Below are positions 33,910 through 42,579 of a stretch of DNA of 64,000 nt, piece by piece. Position numbers and translations under genes: made by a program. Origin of the DNA: Paenibacillus plantarum (lineage in GTDB: Bacteria; Bacillota; Bacilli; Paenibacillales; NBRC-103111). Where the stretch lies: contig NZ_WHNY01000065.1 in the NCBI RefSeq assembly GCF_013141695.1, positions 146,628 to 210,627 on the forward strand, read 5' to 3'. Every line of letters starts with the position of its first letter. The stretch's first letter is position 1. The notes beneath the pieces are model-generated. The model ran no database searches, had not been told where the DNA came from, and was given only the letters and a program-made list of their open reading frames with translations.

Positions 33910-34482
33910 CTAGCGTATTTTTTTTACCAATTTATCAAGGCTCCGACTAATTTCTTCGGCTGTATACCGATAGTCCGCCAAAGACCCGCCATAGGGATCC
34001 GAAATATCAAAATCAGGAATCGTGTTTTCCAACGCATACATGCGGCTTCTTTCTTCCACAGATACCGCCTGAGATAGCGCTTGTTTGAGCTGAAGCTCTG
34101 CCGCAAGCTGCTCTCGCTCTTCAATCGCCTTGAGAATGCGAGCATCGTCCTCTACATACTCTTTGAGCGTATATGTCTTCTCGACCGCATGAGGAAAGCG
34201 CCCAATCACGGTACGTTTATGCCCTGTCGTCATCGTCAAGACCAGGTCAGCCCAATCGAGATCCGCAGCACTAATCGCTAGCGAACTAATCGACTCCTTG
34301 AAACCCGCTTCATGAAGAAGTGACTGGCTGTTTCGCGAAATCGGACCACCCGTCATCGCAGATACACCTGCCGAACGAACCTCCGCCGCAAGCCCCTCTT
34401 GATGCACCCTCATACGCAGCAAACCTTCAGCTAACGGACTGCGGCACGTATTTCCTGTACAGACAAATAGAATTCGCAACAT
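33910..34482 (-). CDS. ywlE: Low-molecular-weight phosphatase, probable protein-arginine phosphatase
   Basis: Phosphatase of about 190 residues. The N-terminal P-loop is ILFVCTGNTCRSPLAEG, containing the catalytic cysteine and arginine; the threonine in CTGNTCRS is characteristic of YwlE, which removes phosphate from arginine residues marked by McsB. The general-acid region near the C terminus is IPDFDISDPYGGSLADYR. I start at the ATG at 34482 with GGGAGG upstream. Gene order mntP-ywlE-rpiB matches Bacillus. Confidence 0.9.
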   Translation of the reverse strand: MLRILFVCTGNTCRSPLAEGLLRMRVHQEGLAAEVRSAGVSAMTGGPISRNSQSLLHEAGFKESISSLAISAADLDWADLVLTMTTGHKRTVIGRFPHAVEKTYTLKEYVEDDARILKAIEEREQLAAELQLKQALSQAVSVEERSRMYALENTIPDFDISDPYGGSLADYRYTAEEISRSLDKLVKKIR

Positions 34483-34537
34483 GAAATCCTCCCTGGAATA
34501 AACGGCTATATTACCGTTCGTACTTACCCGTATTGTA

Positions 34538-35098
34538 TCATAGTAAAAACTTGATCCCAAACCCTAATAGAATAAGCCCACCGAATGCCTCACCATATTC
34601 CCCGACCCAACCGCTAACTCGTCTGCCTAGCAATAATCCCGCTATCGAGAGCAAGCCGCCAAATAGACCGAAGATCAGTACTGTCAGCACAATGTCCGTG
34701 GCAAACATCCCAAGAGAAACGCCCACTGAGAAGGAGTCTATACTCACACTGAGGGCAAAAATAATAAGCCCCCATAACGTTCGATGATCAAAGGCCGAAG
34801 CCTCTTCCCCGCGTATCGAGCTATATACCATATGTGCACCAAGCAAAATAAGTAAACATCCCCCTGCCGCCGTAGCGACATTCCCCAGAAGGAGAGAGAC
34901 ATACTGCCCCATAAACATCCCCATCAAAGGCATAAGCACGTGAAAGAGGCCGATGACAATGCTTATTTTCAAAATATCCATCAAACGAATGCCCTTCATC
35001 CCTATGCCAATTCCCAAAGAAAAAGCATCTAGGCCCAAAGCAATCGCCATTATTCCAATTGTCATGAGTTGCCCAACTTGTACCCCAGATGCGAGCAT
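34538..35098 (-). CDS. mntP: Putative manganese efflux pump MntP
   Basis: Small membrane protein of 186 residues with six hydrophobic helices. Conserved acidic motifs GLDAFSLGIGIG and SVSIDSFSVGVSLG, one in each half, match the MntP family, which exports manganese. The start at 35098 has AAGGGGG upstream. It occupies the ywlD (mntP) position of the Bacillus cluster. Confidence 0.88.
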   Translation of the reverse strand: MLASGVQVGQLMTIGIMAIALGLDAFSLGIGIGMKGIRLMDILKISIVIGLFHVLMPLMGMFMGQYVSLLLGNVATAAGGCLLILLGAHMVYSSIRGEEASAFDHRTLWGLIIFALSVSIDSFSVGVSLGMFATDIVLTVLIFGLFGGLLSIAGLLLGRRVSGWVGEYGEAFGGLILLGFGIKFLL

Positions 35099-35163
35099 AG
35101 CACGATCCCCCTTGTCCACGATTCTTTCTCAAGATATGCGGACAAACTGGGAATCATGCTAAT

Positions 35164-36243
35164 TTAGAGGATGACCCGCTCGTGGCCTGCTGCTTTGAGC
35201 AGTCGATTCATAATGGCGCTGCCAATCCCTGCATCTGGAACACCTTCTGCAACAATATAGCTAATGCCTTTATGATCAAAAGTCCGCAGAGCGGCATAAA
35301 GGTCTCGAGCTATCGTTTCTGGCTGTGATAAGGAGCCGCAGGCGACAACGAGATCCGCTCGGTATCCGCCTACTCTTTCTTCGAAAGTGAGAATGCCCGT
35401 CGACTCTCCCCGTGACTTTGCGGCATCGATATCGCGTTGAATCCACGCTATGACTTCCAACTCGTCGTCCCCTTGAACAATGTGCATATAGCCTTTCGGC
35501 GCATAGTGCGTGTACTTCATACCTGGTGCCCTAGGCGTATCCGCAGCTTCAACCTCTGTCGGTTCAGCCACATGAATATGCATGTCTGGCAAAACCTCCT
35601 GGAGCTGCTCCGCAGTCACACCACCTGGCCGCAACACGTATAACTCACCATCTACAAGTTGAATAACTGTTGATTCTACACCGACACCCGTTGCACCGCC
35701 GTCTACAATCCCGCCAATCTTTCCATCCAAATCATCACGCACATGCGAGGCCAGCGTAGGGCTCGGTCTACCCGAGCTATTCGCGCTCGGCGCCGCGATC
35801 GGAAGTCCCGCTTCTCGCAGCAACTGTAGGGCCACCGGATGATCAGGTATACGGATACCGACCGTTTGCAGTCCAGCTGTAACGAACGGCGAAAGGCTAC
35901 CTGCGCGAACAGGTAGCACAATGGTTAATGGTCCGGGCCAGAAAGCCTTCATAAGCACCTGATGATAAGCTGTGAGACTATCTGACTGAACAAGGCCTGA
36001 GAGCTGCGTCACATCAGCGATATGTACGATTAGAGGATTGTCGGAGGGCCTCCCTTTTGCGGCAAAAATCTGTAAAACCGCTTCGGTATTCGTCGCATCG
36101 GCACCAAGTCCGTAAACCGTTTCAGTCGGAAAAGCGACGGTATCCCCTTGTCGCAAGAGACTCGCTGCCTCTGCTATATCCTGGGCTGACGCTCTCTGTT
36201 CGCCTTGATTCACGTTCCAATAGGTTGTCACTATCACTCTCAT
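35164..36243 (-). CDS. ywlC: L-threonylcarbamoyladenylate synthase (Sua5 type)
   Basis: Makes threonylcarbamoyl-AMP for the t6A37 modification of tRNAs that read ANN codons. The 359-residue protein has the YrdC domain (AFPTETVYGLGADA near residue 40, PLIVHI, KAFWPGPLTIVL, and APSANSSGRPSPT) and then the C-terminal Sua5 domain (about 120 residues) with a short linker holding APGMKYTHYAPKG. The Sua5 domain distinguishes it from the short YrdC/TsaC form. Confidence 0.95.
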   Translation of the reverse strand: MRVIVTTYWNVNQGEQRASAQDIAEAASLLRQGDTVAFPTETVYGLGADATNTEAVLQIFAAKGRPSDNPLIVHIADVTQLSGLVQSDSLTAYHQVLMKAFWPGPLTIVLPVRAGSLSPFVTAGLQTVGIRIPDHPVALQLLREAGLPIAAPSANSSGRPSPTLASHVRDDLDGKIGGIVDGGATGVGVESTVIQLVDGELYVLRPGGVTAEQLQEVLPDMHIHVAEPTEVEAADTPRAPGMKYTHYAPKGYMHIVQGDDELEVIAWIQRDIDAAKSRGESTGILTFEERVGGYRADLVVACGSLSQPETIARDLYAALRTFDHKGISYIVAEGVPDAGIGSAIMNRLLKAAGHERVIL

Positions 36244-36264
36244 CCTTACTTGTATGAAATAAAA

Positions 36265-37035
36265 TTAGCTAAACCACGAAAAGATCGCCTTAAACATTTC
36301 CCAAATGAAAAATTTCACTTTCGGCTGAGCCGGCTCTTCGGTCGTGGAAGTTGAAACTGATGCTGCTACGACCTCAGCTTTAGCATCTTTCTTTACAACT
36401 TTCTCTGTGGAAGCAGGTTTATCCTTGCTTGTTTTAGCCGTCTTGTCTTCTTTAACTGGCTGCTTTTCCTTGCCGTTCTCATCCGTCGTTTTGGCCACCA
36501 CTACTGCTGCCGAAGCAACCGCTTCACCCGATACGGAATCTACAAAGCATAAAGGTGGAAATAAGACGCACCACCAATTTTGTCCTTCACCAGAACCAAT
36601 CACAACGCGCAAAGCTTCATAATCCCCAGCTGGGTAGACGTCATTACCGTACATTTTGGTTGGAAAAGGGACAACACCTAGCTCCACTGTATGTGGGTAG
36701 TTGTAGCCGCGGGACGCAATCATCTCGCCAACGAGTTGATCGAATTCAGGCAAATGCGCATTCACAACCGCTCTAGCCTCGTCCAAGGAATGGGGTTGGG
36801 CAACCCAATCTGCCATACGAGCAATAATTGCATCGCGAATCTCGCGTTTCAAAGCTTGGTCTTGCGCAGAATCCGAATTTGCTAGAATACGCAAACGAAT
36901 CGATTCTTCTGGTATTGTAGGCGAAATAACCGCCGCATTCGTACGATTGGATTCCCAACACATAATCATAAGTATAAGTGCAAAAACAATGAATGATAAG
37001 CTCTTAACTGAGTGGCGCTCCGTTCTCTTAACCAT
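36265..37035 (-). CDS. spoIIR: Stage II sporulation protein R
   Basis: Forespore signal protein that triggers SpoIIGA to process pro-sigma-E in the mother cell. The 256-residue protein has a single N-terminal hydrophobic segment (residues about 13-33) and then the conserved EESIRLRILANSDSAQDQAL, VELGVVPFPTKMYGN and the cysteine-containing WWCVLFPPLCFVD. A Lys/Ser/Thr-rich tail of about 60 residues follows before a C-terminal hydrophobic patch (FFIWEMFKAIFSWF), longer than in Bacillus. Expression is expected to depend on sigma-F, but I find no convincing sigma-F promoter. Confidence 0.95.
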   Translation of the reverse strand: MVKRTERHSVKSLSFIVFALILMIMCWESNRTNAAVISPTIPEESIRLRILANSDSAQDQALKREIRDAIIARMADWVAQPHSLDEARAVVNAHLPEFDQLVGEMIASRGYNYPHTVELGVVPFPTKMYGNDVYPAGDYEALRVVIGSGEGQNWWCVLFPPLCFVDSVSGEAVASAAVVVAKTTDENGKEKQPVKEDKTAKTSKDKPASTEKVVKKDAKAEVVAASVSTSTTEEPAQPKVKFFIWEMFKAIFSWFS

Positions 37036-37194
37036 GGCGAGTAGCCCCTTTCCCGTTCCCGTCTTCTACTAGCCAGTATGGACAATAGTGGGTGGGGCTA
37101 AACCTATGAATCTATTATTTTATGCAAAATGATAGAGTTAGTCAGCCAAGGGAAAAAGGCGTAGAGCAAGCAGCCGATCCTAGAAGGAAATCGG

Positions 37195-38085
37195 CTACTC
37201 CATGGAGCGGATCGCGATCACATGGCGATCGATCCCCTGGAGATCCTGCACGAAGCGGATCTCCGTCCAGCTAGCGGCGGCGCGCAGCAACGCCGCAACC
37301 GCCTCTGCCTGCCCGATGCCCACCTCGAACCCGACCACAGTCGGGATTCGTGGCAGCCGGTGCAGCTGCGAGACCATTCGGCGGTACAGGTCGAGTCCCT
37401 CGACACCGCCGAACAGCGCTGTGTGCGGCTCGAATAGCCGCACCTCGGGCATCAGCGCCGGCAGGTCGCCGTCCGGAATGTATGGTGGGTTCGACACCAC
37501 CATATCCGGCGCGAGCCCGCGCTCAATATAAGGCTCGAGGAGGTCGCCCTCGAGCCAGGTTATCCGCGCAGCCACCCCGTGGCGCTGCGCGTTCTTGCGA
37601 GCCATCTCCAGCGCTGCCGCGGAGATGTCGCTGGCCGCCACGCGCCACGAAGGGCGCGCGTGCGCGATCGTCACCGGGATGATGCCACTCCCGGTACCCA
37701 CATCCGCAAGGAGCGGAGCGCCTTGTGGGAACAGACGCGAGCCCTCGTGGAGCATCGCTTCCACGAGCAGCTCGGTCTCCGGCCGCGGGATTAGCACGGC
37801 CGGCCCGACTTCAAAGGGAAGGCCGAAGAAATCCTGCTCACCGGTGATGTATTGCACCGGTTCACCCGCGGCCTTCCTGGCAACGAGCTGGTCCCACGTG
37901 GCGACCAGCTCTGCCGGCATCTGTTCCTGCCACCAGCGGAACAGCAGTTCGGTCCGTGTGCAGCCTCCTAAGAGGTGCTGCAGCAATAACTCCGTGCAAG
38001 ACGAAGCCTCTGCGACGCCTTGCTCCGCTAAAAAAGAAGAAGCCTTCACAAAGGCTTCTCTCACACTCATGTTTGCAGTCGTCAT
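37195..38085 (-). CDS. prmC: Release factor glutamine methyltransferase
   Basis: Methylates the glutamine of the GGQ motif in release factors. The 296-residue protein has an N-terminal helical domain, the SAM-binding motif ADVGTGSGIIPVTIA and the catalytic NPPYIPDG. The ATG overlaps the prfA stop as TAATG, so its product is made with its own substrate. The DNA is clearly more GC-rich than its neighbours and codon use differs, which is unusual but local. Confidence 0.96.
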   Translation of the reverse strand: MTTANMSVREAFVKASSFLAEQGVAEASSCTELLLQHLLGGCTRTELLFRWWQEQMPAELVATWDQLVARKAAGEPVQYITGEQDFFGLPFEVGPAVLIPRPETELLVEAMLHEGSRLFPQGAPLLADVGTGSGIIPVTIAHARPSWRVAASDISAAALEMARKNAQRHGVAARITWLEGDLLEPYIERGLAPDMVVSNPPYIPDGDLPALMPEVRLFEPHTALFGGVEGLDLYRRMVSQLHRLPRIPTVVGFEVGIGQAEAVAALLRAAASWTEIRFVQDLQGIDRHVIAIRSME

Positions 38086-39149
38086 TACATCGCCTCTAAG
38101 GCATCGGATTGTGCAGCAATCGTTAACGCTGACACAATTTCCGCCATATCGCCGTTAAGAACTGTCTCTAGACGGTGAAGCGTCAAGCCGATACGGTGGT
38201 CAGTAATCCGGCTTTGCGGGAAGTTATACGTACGAATACGCTCTGAACGGTCGCCCGTTCCGACTTTGCTTTTACGCTCGCCGGCATATTTCGCTTCTTC
38301 TTCTTCACGCAATTTATCTGAAATCCGCGTACGAAGTACGCGAAGCGCTGACTCTTTATTGGAGTTCTGCGATTTACCATCCTGACACGTTGCGACGATA
38401 CCCGTTGGTACGTGGGTTACACGTACAGCGGATTTCGTTGTATTAACGGATTGACCACCTGCTCCACTGGAACAGAATGTGTCTACGCGAATATCCGCAT
38501 CGTGGATCACGATTTCCACATCTTCTGCCTCCGGCATAACAACAACCGTTGACGTGGAGGTGTGGATCCGTCCACCGGATTCCGTTACAGGAATACGTTG
38601 AACACGGTGCGCACCGCTCTCAAACTTGAGCTTGCTATAAGCACCTTTACCCGTAATCATGAAAATAATTTCTTTAAATCCGCCCAAATCATTCACGGAT
38701 GCATCCAAAATCTCCGTTCTCCAACCTTGCGCATCCGCATAACGCGTATACATCCGGTAGAGATCGCCTGCGAACAGCGCAGCTTCATCGCCGCCTGCCG
38801 CGCCGCGAATTTCCACGATCACATTCTTGTCGTCATTCGGGTCCTTCGGCATCATCAAGATGCGAAGATGCTCTTCAAGTTTAGCGGATTGCTCGCTAAG
38901 CTCGTCGATCTCCATTTTAACCATTTCGCGCATCTCATCATCCAGCTTCTCGTTCTGCATCACTTTCGCATCAGCAAGTTGCTCGCTCACGCTCTTATAT
39001 TCATTATAAGCATCGTAAGCTTCCTGAAGATCTGATTGCTCTTTGGAATACTCTCTTAGTTTCTTCGTATCACTCGTTACATCCGGGTCACACAATAACT
39101 CGCTTAGTTTGTCGTAGCGGTCCACAATGGACTGAAGTCGATCCAACAT
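38085..39149 (-). CDS. prfA: Peptide chain release factor 1
   Basis: Reads UAA and UAG stop codons. The 354-residue protein has the GGQ motif in SSGAGGQSVNTTKSAVRVTH (near residue 230) and the acidic region VEIRGAAGGDEAALFAGDL. The start has AAGGAGTG upstream. It is followed by prmC with overlapping stop/start. Confidence 0.98.
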   Translation of the reverse strand: MLDRLQSIVDRYDKLSELLCDPDVTSDTKKLREYSKEQSDLQEAYDAYNEYKSVSEQLADAKVMQNEKLDDEMREMVKMEIDELSEQSAKLEEHLRILMMPKDPNDDKNVIVEIRGAAGGDEAALFAGDLYRMYTRYADAQGWRTEILDASVNDLGGFKEIIFMITGKGAYSKLKFESGAHRVQRIPVTESGGRIHTSTSTVVVMPEAEDVEIVIHDADIRVDTFCSSGAGGQSVNTTKSAVRVTHVPTGIVATCQDGKSQNSNKESALRVLRTRISDKLREEEEAKYAGERKSKVGTGDRSERIRTYNFPQSRITDHRIGLTLHRLETVLNGDMAEIVSALTIAAQSDALEAM

Positions 39150-39182
39150 AGGGGATCACTCCTTTCTTATTTTTATCATCAA

Positions 39183-40283
39183 TTAAACGTTGAAACGGAA
39201 ATGCATAACGTCGCCGTCATTCACCACGTACTCTTTACCTTCAAGACGAACTTGCCCTTTTTCCTTCGCACCCGCCATGGACCCTGCAGCAGCCAAATCG
39301 TTATAAGAAACAACTTCTGCACGAATAAATCCACGCTCGAAATCCGTATGAATGACGCCAGCTGCTTGCGGAGCTTTCGTTCCTTTACGAATCGTCCATG
39401 CTCTAACTTCTTGAACCCCAGCTGTGAAATACGTGTACAAGCCGAGTTTGCGATAAGCAGCTTTAATCAATCTATTCAAGCCGGACTCTTGAAGTCCCAA
39501 CTCTTCCAGGAACATTGCTTTTTCTTCGTCTTCCAGCTCAGCAATTTCGGATTCAACCTTCGCGCTAATGGAAACGACCTCGTTGTTTTCTTTCTCTGCG
39601 AATTCCTTCACAATTTTAACATATGCATTCTCATCCGCTGTTGAAACTTCATCCTCACTCACGTTTGCCGCGTAGAGCACTGGCTTCATTGTTAGCAAAT
39701 GTAGATCGCGAACCAGGAGGCGCTCATCTTCTGTCAAATCCAAGCTGCGTGCTGGCATATCATTATATAAGGCTTCTTTGATACGTTCCAAACACTCAAC
39801 TTCAGCAACCACTTTCTTGTCGCCGCCCTTGAGGTTTTTGCGTGAACGCTCGATCTTTTTATCAACCGACTCAATGTCTGCCAAAATCAATTCAAGATTA
39901 ATCGTCTCGATGTCACCAATCGGATCGACTTTCCCAGAAACGTGAGTAATATTATCATCCTCAAAACAACGGACAACATGCACAATCGCATCAACTTCAC
40001 GGATGTGTGCTAGAAATTTATTTCCAAGGCCCTCGCCTTTGCTCGCACCCTTAACCAAACCCGCAATGTCAACGAATTCGAAAGCCGTCGGCACGATGCT
40101 CTTAGGCACAACGATTTCCACCAGCTTCTGCAATCTCTCGTCTGGTACTTCTACTACCCCAACATTCGGATCGATCGTACAGAACGGATAATTCGCAGAT
40201 TCTGCCCCCGCCTGTGTAATTGCATTAAACAATGTCGATTTTCCTACGTTCGGTAGACCGACGATACCTGCTTTCAAAGCCAT
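39183..40283 (-). CDS. ychF: Redox-regulated ATPase YchF (Obg family)
   Basis: Conserved Obg-type P-loop protein of 366 residues that hydrolyses ATP rather than GTP. The P-loop is GLPNVGKSTLFNA, followed by VPDERLQKL and FVDIAGLVKGASKGEGLGNKFL; the C-terminal TGS domain holds the end (DFERGFIRAEVV, and VRLEGKEYVVNDGDVMHFRFNV). It has a good AAGGAG site and a TATAAT-like box (40329-40324) close upstream. Confidence 0.97.
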   Translation of the reverse strand: MALKAGIVGLPNVGKSTLFNAITQAGAESANYPFCTIDPNVGVVEVPDERLQKLVEIVVPKSIVPTAFEFVDIAGLVKGASKGEGLGNKFLAHIREVDAIVHVVRCFEDDNITHVSGKVDPIGDIETINLELILADIESVDKKIERSRKNLKGGDKKVVAEVECLERIKEALYNDMPARSLDLTEDERLLVRDLHLLTMKPVLYAANVSEDEVSTADENAYVKIVKEFAEKENNEVVSISAKVESEIAELEDEEKAMFLEELGLQESGLNRLIKAAYRKLGLYTYFTAGVQEVRAWTIRKGTKAPQAAGVIHTDFERGFIRAEVVSYNDLAAAGSMAGAKEKGQVRLEGKEYVVNDGDVMHFRFNV

Positions 40284-40343
40284 TGTCGTTACAACTCCTT
40301 AATTTTCGAAAATCATCCTTCTTATTATATAGTACTTAGCGGG

Positions 40344-40383
40344 CAAAAAAAAGCCTGCAAGCTATTGATTGGCTGCAGACTTT
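40344..40383 (-). terminator. Terminator overlapping the PilZ gene end
   Basis: Minus-strand hairpin GTCTGCA-GC / GC-TTGCAGGC spans the last codons and stop of the PilZ gene and is followed by eight T. Confidence 0.8.
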
Positions 40384-41102
40384 TTTTCCATTGCTTTTTT
40401 GAACTCTTCATCCCGCTTCTGTTCGAAGTAAGTTTCAATCTGATTACGAAGAATAAACCCCCGTAATGTATTGCTTTGCTCAGCAGGAACGCTCTCGAAA
40501 CTGGCTCCGTAATAGTAGCCGTCTTCCTGCTTTTCTTTCCTTATAATTTCCAACCTGCACAGCATCTCAAAACCCAAATCCAGCTCAACTTGCAACCTAC
40601 ATTTCTTATGAAGAATACCATCAATCATTGAATTATCATTAATAATAAAACCAATTCCGTTCATAGACATGTTTTTTATCGAAAATTCAATTGGATTTTC
40701 CAAGTGATGCTGCTCTTTTTGGGTAACATTTTGAAATCCTGCAATATATCCTACATTCTTCACATCGACCCGCGGGAACTCCCGTTTCTCCGAAAACTTC
40801 TTCCGATTCTCAGGTGGATTGATCACGATCAGTGAACCAGGCTCTCTAGCTACGACTGTCGAATGAAAAACGAATAGACCCGATTTCGTGTATAACGTCA
40901 TTTTCGTCTTATCACCAAGCTGAAATACGTCGTATTCCGGCAGCTCAATCTCCATGATGTCTCCTTGTGCATAGGTAAGAATACCTGTTGACACGAAATC
41001 ATCTTTCGCCACTACAGCTCGGCAATGCATTAATACCTCCGCATCATATCCTTCTTTACTCCCATATCGCTTCAAAGTATCCTGCTTCATCGCCATGCTC
41101 AT
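40362..41102 (-). CDS. PilZ-domain c-di-GMP-binding protein (YcgR/YpfA-like)
   Basis: A 246-residue protein with a flagellar-brake-type N-terminal domain (about residues 1-100, including VVAREPGSLIVINPP) and a PilZ domain (about 100-230). The c-di-GMP-binding signatures are intact: RxxxR in KREFPRV and (D/N)xSxxG in NMSMNGIG. Such proteins slow flagella or modify other surface systems when c-di-GMP is high. The start at 41102 has GGAGG six bases upstream. A c-di-GMP riboswitch and terminator lie in the leader, so the messenger that the protein binds also controls its synthesis. Confidence 0.92.
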   Translation of the reverse strand: MSMAMKQDTLKRYGSKEGYDAEVLMHCRAVVAKDDFVSTGILTYAQGDIMEIELPEYDVFQLGDKTKMTLYTKSGLFVFHSTVVAREPGSLIVINPPENRKKFSEKREFPRVDVKNVGYIAGFQNVTQKEQHHLENPIEFSIKNMSMNGIGFIINDNSMIDGILHKKCRLQVELDLGFEMLCRLEIIRKEKQEDGYYYGASFESVPAEQSNTLRGFILRNQIETYFEQKRDEEFKKAMEKKSAANQ

Positions 41103-41144
41103 CTTCACCCTCCCTAATGATGGATTTCATAGCATTTTTCCGCA

Positions 41145-41177
41145 CAAAATAGACTGCCCCACACAGGGACAGCCTAT
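41145..41177 (-). terminator. Riboswitch-linked terminator ahead of the PilZ gene
   Basis: Minus-strand hairpin ATAGgCTGtCCC / GGGgCAGtCTAT followed by TTTTG. It starts about 25 bases after the c-di-GMP aptamer and ends about 45 bases before the gene start. Confidence 0.75.
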
Positions 41178-41194
41178 CACCGCAATCATTAAAA

Positions 41195-41295
41195 GCATCG
41201 ATTTTCGGTAACCAGGCTGCCGTAGTTCATAAGAACCGTAGACCCTCAGCTTTGCGTCCTTGCCTTTCAGCAAGTTTGCCATTGTCGAACCCTGC
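41195..41295 (-). promoter_or_regulatory. Cyclic di-GMP-I riboswitch (GEMM)
   Basis: On the minus strand the conserved GEMM-I elements appear in order: GGCAAAC, the GAAA tetraloop hairpin (CTTGC TGAAAG GCAAG), GGACGCAAAGC, GGGTCTACGG, then GGCAGCCTGG and TTACCGA. This is the tetraloop/receptor RNA that binds c-di-GMP. It is in the 5' leader of the PilZ gene, between a strong promoter and a terminator. Whether ligand turns the gene on or off cannot be read from sequence. Confidence 0.94.
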
Positions 41296-41319
41296 TATTC
41301 ATTTATGTAATATATCGTT

Positions 41320-41360
41320 ACTGGTCTAAATGATCTATCTTTCGTCCAAACTGGTCTAAA
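41320..41360. repeat. 11-base direct repeat with 30-base period
   Basis: ACTGGTCTAAA occurs at 41320-41330 and 41350-41360, between the PilZ promoter and the riboswitch. One copy forms a small hairpin (GGTCTTTTAGACC in the RNA). Possible protein-binding site; no function known. Confidence 0.4.
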
Positions 41361-41378
41361 AGACCCACTGTACTCACC

Positions 41379-41407
41379 ATTATACGTAGCTCATGCACTT
41401 CTTTCAA
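41379..41407 (-). promoter_or_regulatory. Sigma-A promoter of the PilZ gene
   Basis: Minus-strand TTGAAA (41407-41402), 17-base spacer, TATAAT (41384-41379). The start of transcription would be about 270 bases before the gene, leaving room for the riboswitch. Confidence 0.85.
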
Positions 41408-41462
41408 CTAAAATCCTTGCATGGACCCTATTTTTATTGTATGAATGTGTAGTGGAAATTGA

Positions 41463-41583
41463 ATATCCACAGGTTTATAAGTTATCCACATTGTTATCCA
41501 CAGCTTGTTAACAACGAATATTTGTTCGGATTTTTATACACATGTGGATAAACTATTATTGCGAGGTGTCCCCCTGTGGATCA
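41463..41583 (+). promoter_or_regulatory. DnaA-box cluster ahead of tadA
   Basis: Three perfect DnaA boxes (TTATCCACA) occur at 41482-41490, 41494-41502 and, inverted, 41543-41551. Near matches are at 41463-41471 (ATATCCACA) and 41575-41583 (inverted, overlapping the tadA start). The segment 41500-41570 is AT-rich. DnaA-ATP would be expected to bind here. No dnaA or dnaN gene is nearby, so this is either a DnaA-titrating or regulatory cluster, or part of an origin; the first is more likely. Confidence 0.8.
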
Positions 41584-42034
41584 ACATATCCCTTGGATGA
41601 GAAAAGCGATCGGTGAGGCGCTGAAAGCCGAAGCCATCCGCGAAGTTCCGATCGGCGCGGTCGTCGTCCATCAAGGTCAAATCATTGGCCGCGGCTACAA
41701 TTTACGTGAAACAACCCTTGATCCTCTTGCGCATGCAGAGATGATTGCCATTAAACAAGCGAGCGAACATTTGCAGGCTTGGCGCCTTCTCGACTGCCAG
41801 CTCTATGTGACATTGGAGCCATGTCCAATGTGCGCGGGAGCGATTGTGCAAGCGCGTGTACCTCAAGTTATTTATGGTACGGTGGATCCGAAGGCCGGCT
41901 GTGCAGGAACATTAATGAACTTGCTGCAGGAAGACCGGTTCAATCACCGGGTCGATGTGGTTAGCGGTGTTTTGCAAGAGGAGTGTTCCACGATGTTAAC
42001 GCAGTTTTTCCGGAAATTAAGGGGCAAGGCTTAA
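41576..42034 (+). CDS. tadA: tRNA-specific adenosine deaminase TadA
   Basis: Deaminates A34 to inosine in tRNA-Arg(ACG). The 152-residue protein has the zinc-dependent deaminase motifs HAEMIAIKQA (zinc His and catalytic Glu) and PCPMCAGAIVQ (zinc cysteines). The GTG start at 41576 has GAGGTG seven bases upstream and overlaps the last DnaA-like box. Its stop overlaps the opposing DUF1697 gene stop within TTAA. Confidence 0.96.
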   Translation: MDQHIPWMRKAIGEALKAEAIREVPIGAVVVHQGQIIGRGYNLRETTLDPLAHAEMIAIKQASEHLQAWRLLDCQLYVTLEPCPMCAGAIVQARVPQVIYGTVDPKAGCAGTLMNLLQEDRFNHRVDVVSGVLQEECSTMLTQFFRKLRGKA

Positions 42035-42564
42035 GCCTCGGCTAACTCTAAGAGCTTACTCATCGTATTCCAATTCCGCGCCGTCGTTTGATTGCCAAGC
42101 TTCTGAATGTTACTTGCCAGCTTCGAATCCAACACGCTTTGCCGAAACAGAAAATATATGGTGCAGCCCCGTATCTGAAATTCATCTACTTCACTCTGTC
42201 CCTTGGATAAGATGTCGGTGAATGTCTGCGGGGCTTCTTCTGTTAGCACGGAAATTTGAATGCTCTCCCCTTCGGACAAAGCTTCTGCGTCATAGGGGCA
42301 ATTCCTTACAAGTTCAGCTAGCTCCGCTGCAGTACGCAAAATAACGGTAAGAGCTACACCTACCGCATCGCTGATTGCTTTTTCAATACGCGGACGAAGT
42401 GTTTCTCCTGACTCCTCTGATTGGAATAGCACATTGCCGCTTTGCAAATAAGTTTGTACATGCACTAATTCCAAGGCCTCTAACGTCTTTTTCAAGTCGG
42501 CCATTTTGATCTTATTTTTGCCTCCTACATTAATCCCGCGCAGAAAACCAACATAAATCGTCAT
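42031..42564 (-). CDS. DUF1697 family protein
   Basis: A 177-residue soluble protein with the DUF1697 opening YVGFLRGINVGGKNKIKMADLK and VQTYLQSGNVLFQSE; the C terminus has TARNWNTMSKLLELA. The family has no established function. It converges on tadA and overlaps it by four bases at the stop codons. Confidence 0.88.
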   Translation of the reverse strand: MTIYVGFLRGINVGGKNKIKMADLKKTLEALELVHVQTYLQSGNVLFQSEESGETLRPRIEKAISDAVGVALTVILRTAAELAELVRNCPYDAEALSEGESIQISVLTEEAPQTFTDILSKGQSEVDEFQIRGCTIYFLFRQSVLDSKLASNIQKLGNQTTARNWNTMSKLLELAEA

Positions 42565-42579
42565 TGTGGCCTGCCTCCC

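Noticed and set aside
36265..37140. Sigma-F promoter ahead of spoIIR
   Set aside because: Candidate boxes (GCATA with a poor -10, and one other) match the consensus too weakly to list.
41463..41583. Calling this segment the chromosomal origin oriC
   Set aside because: No dnaA, dnaN, recF or gyrB lies near and the number of boxes is modest; cluster of DnaA boxes is as far as the sequence supports.
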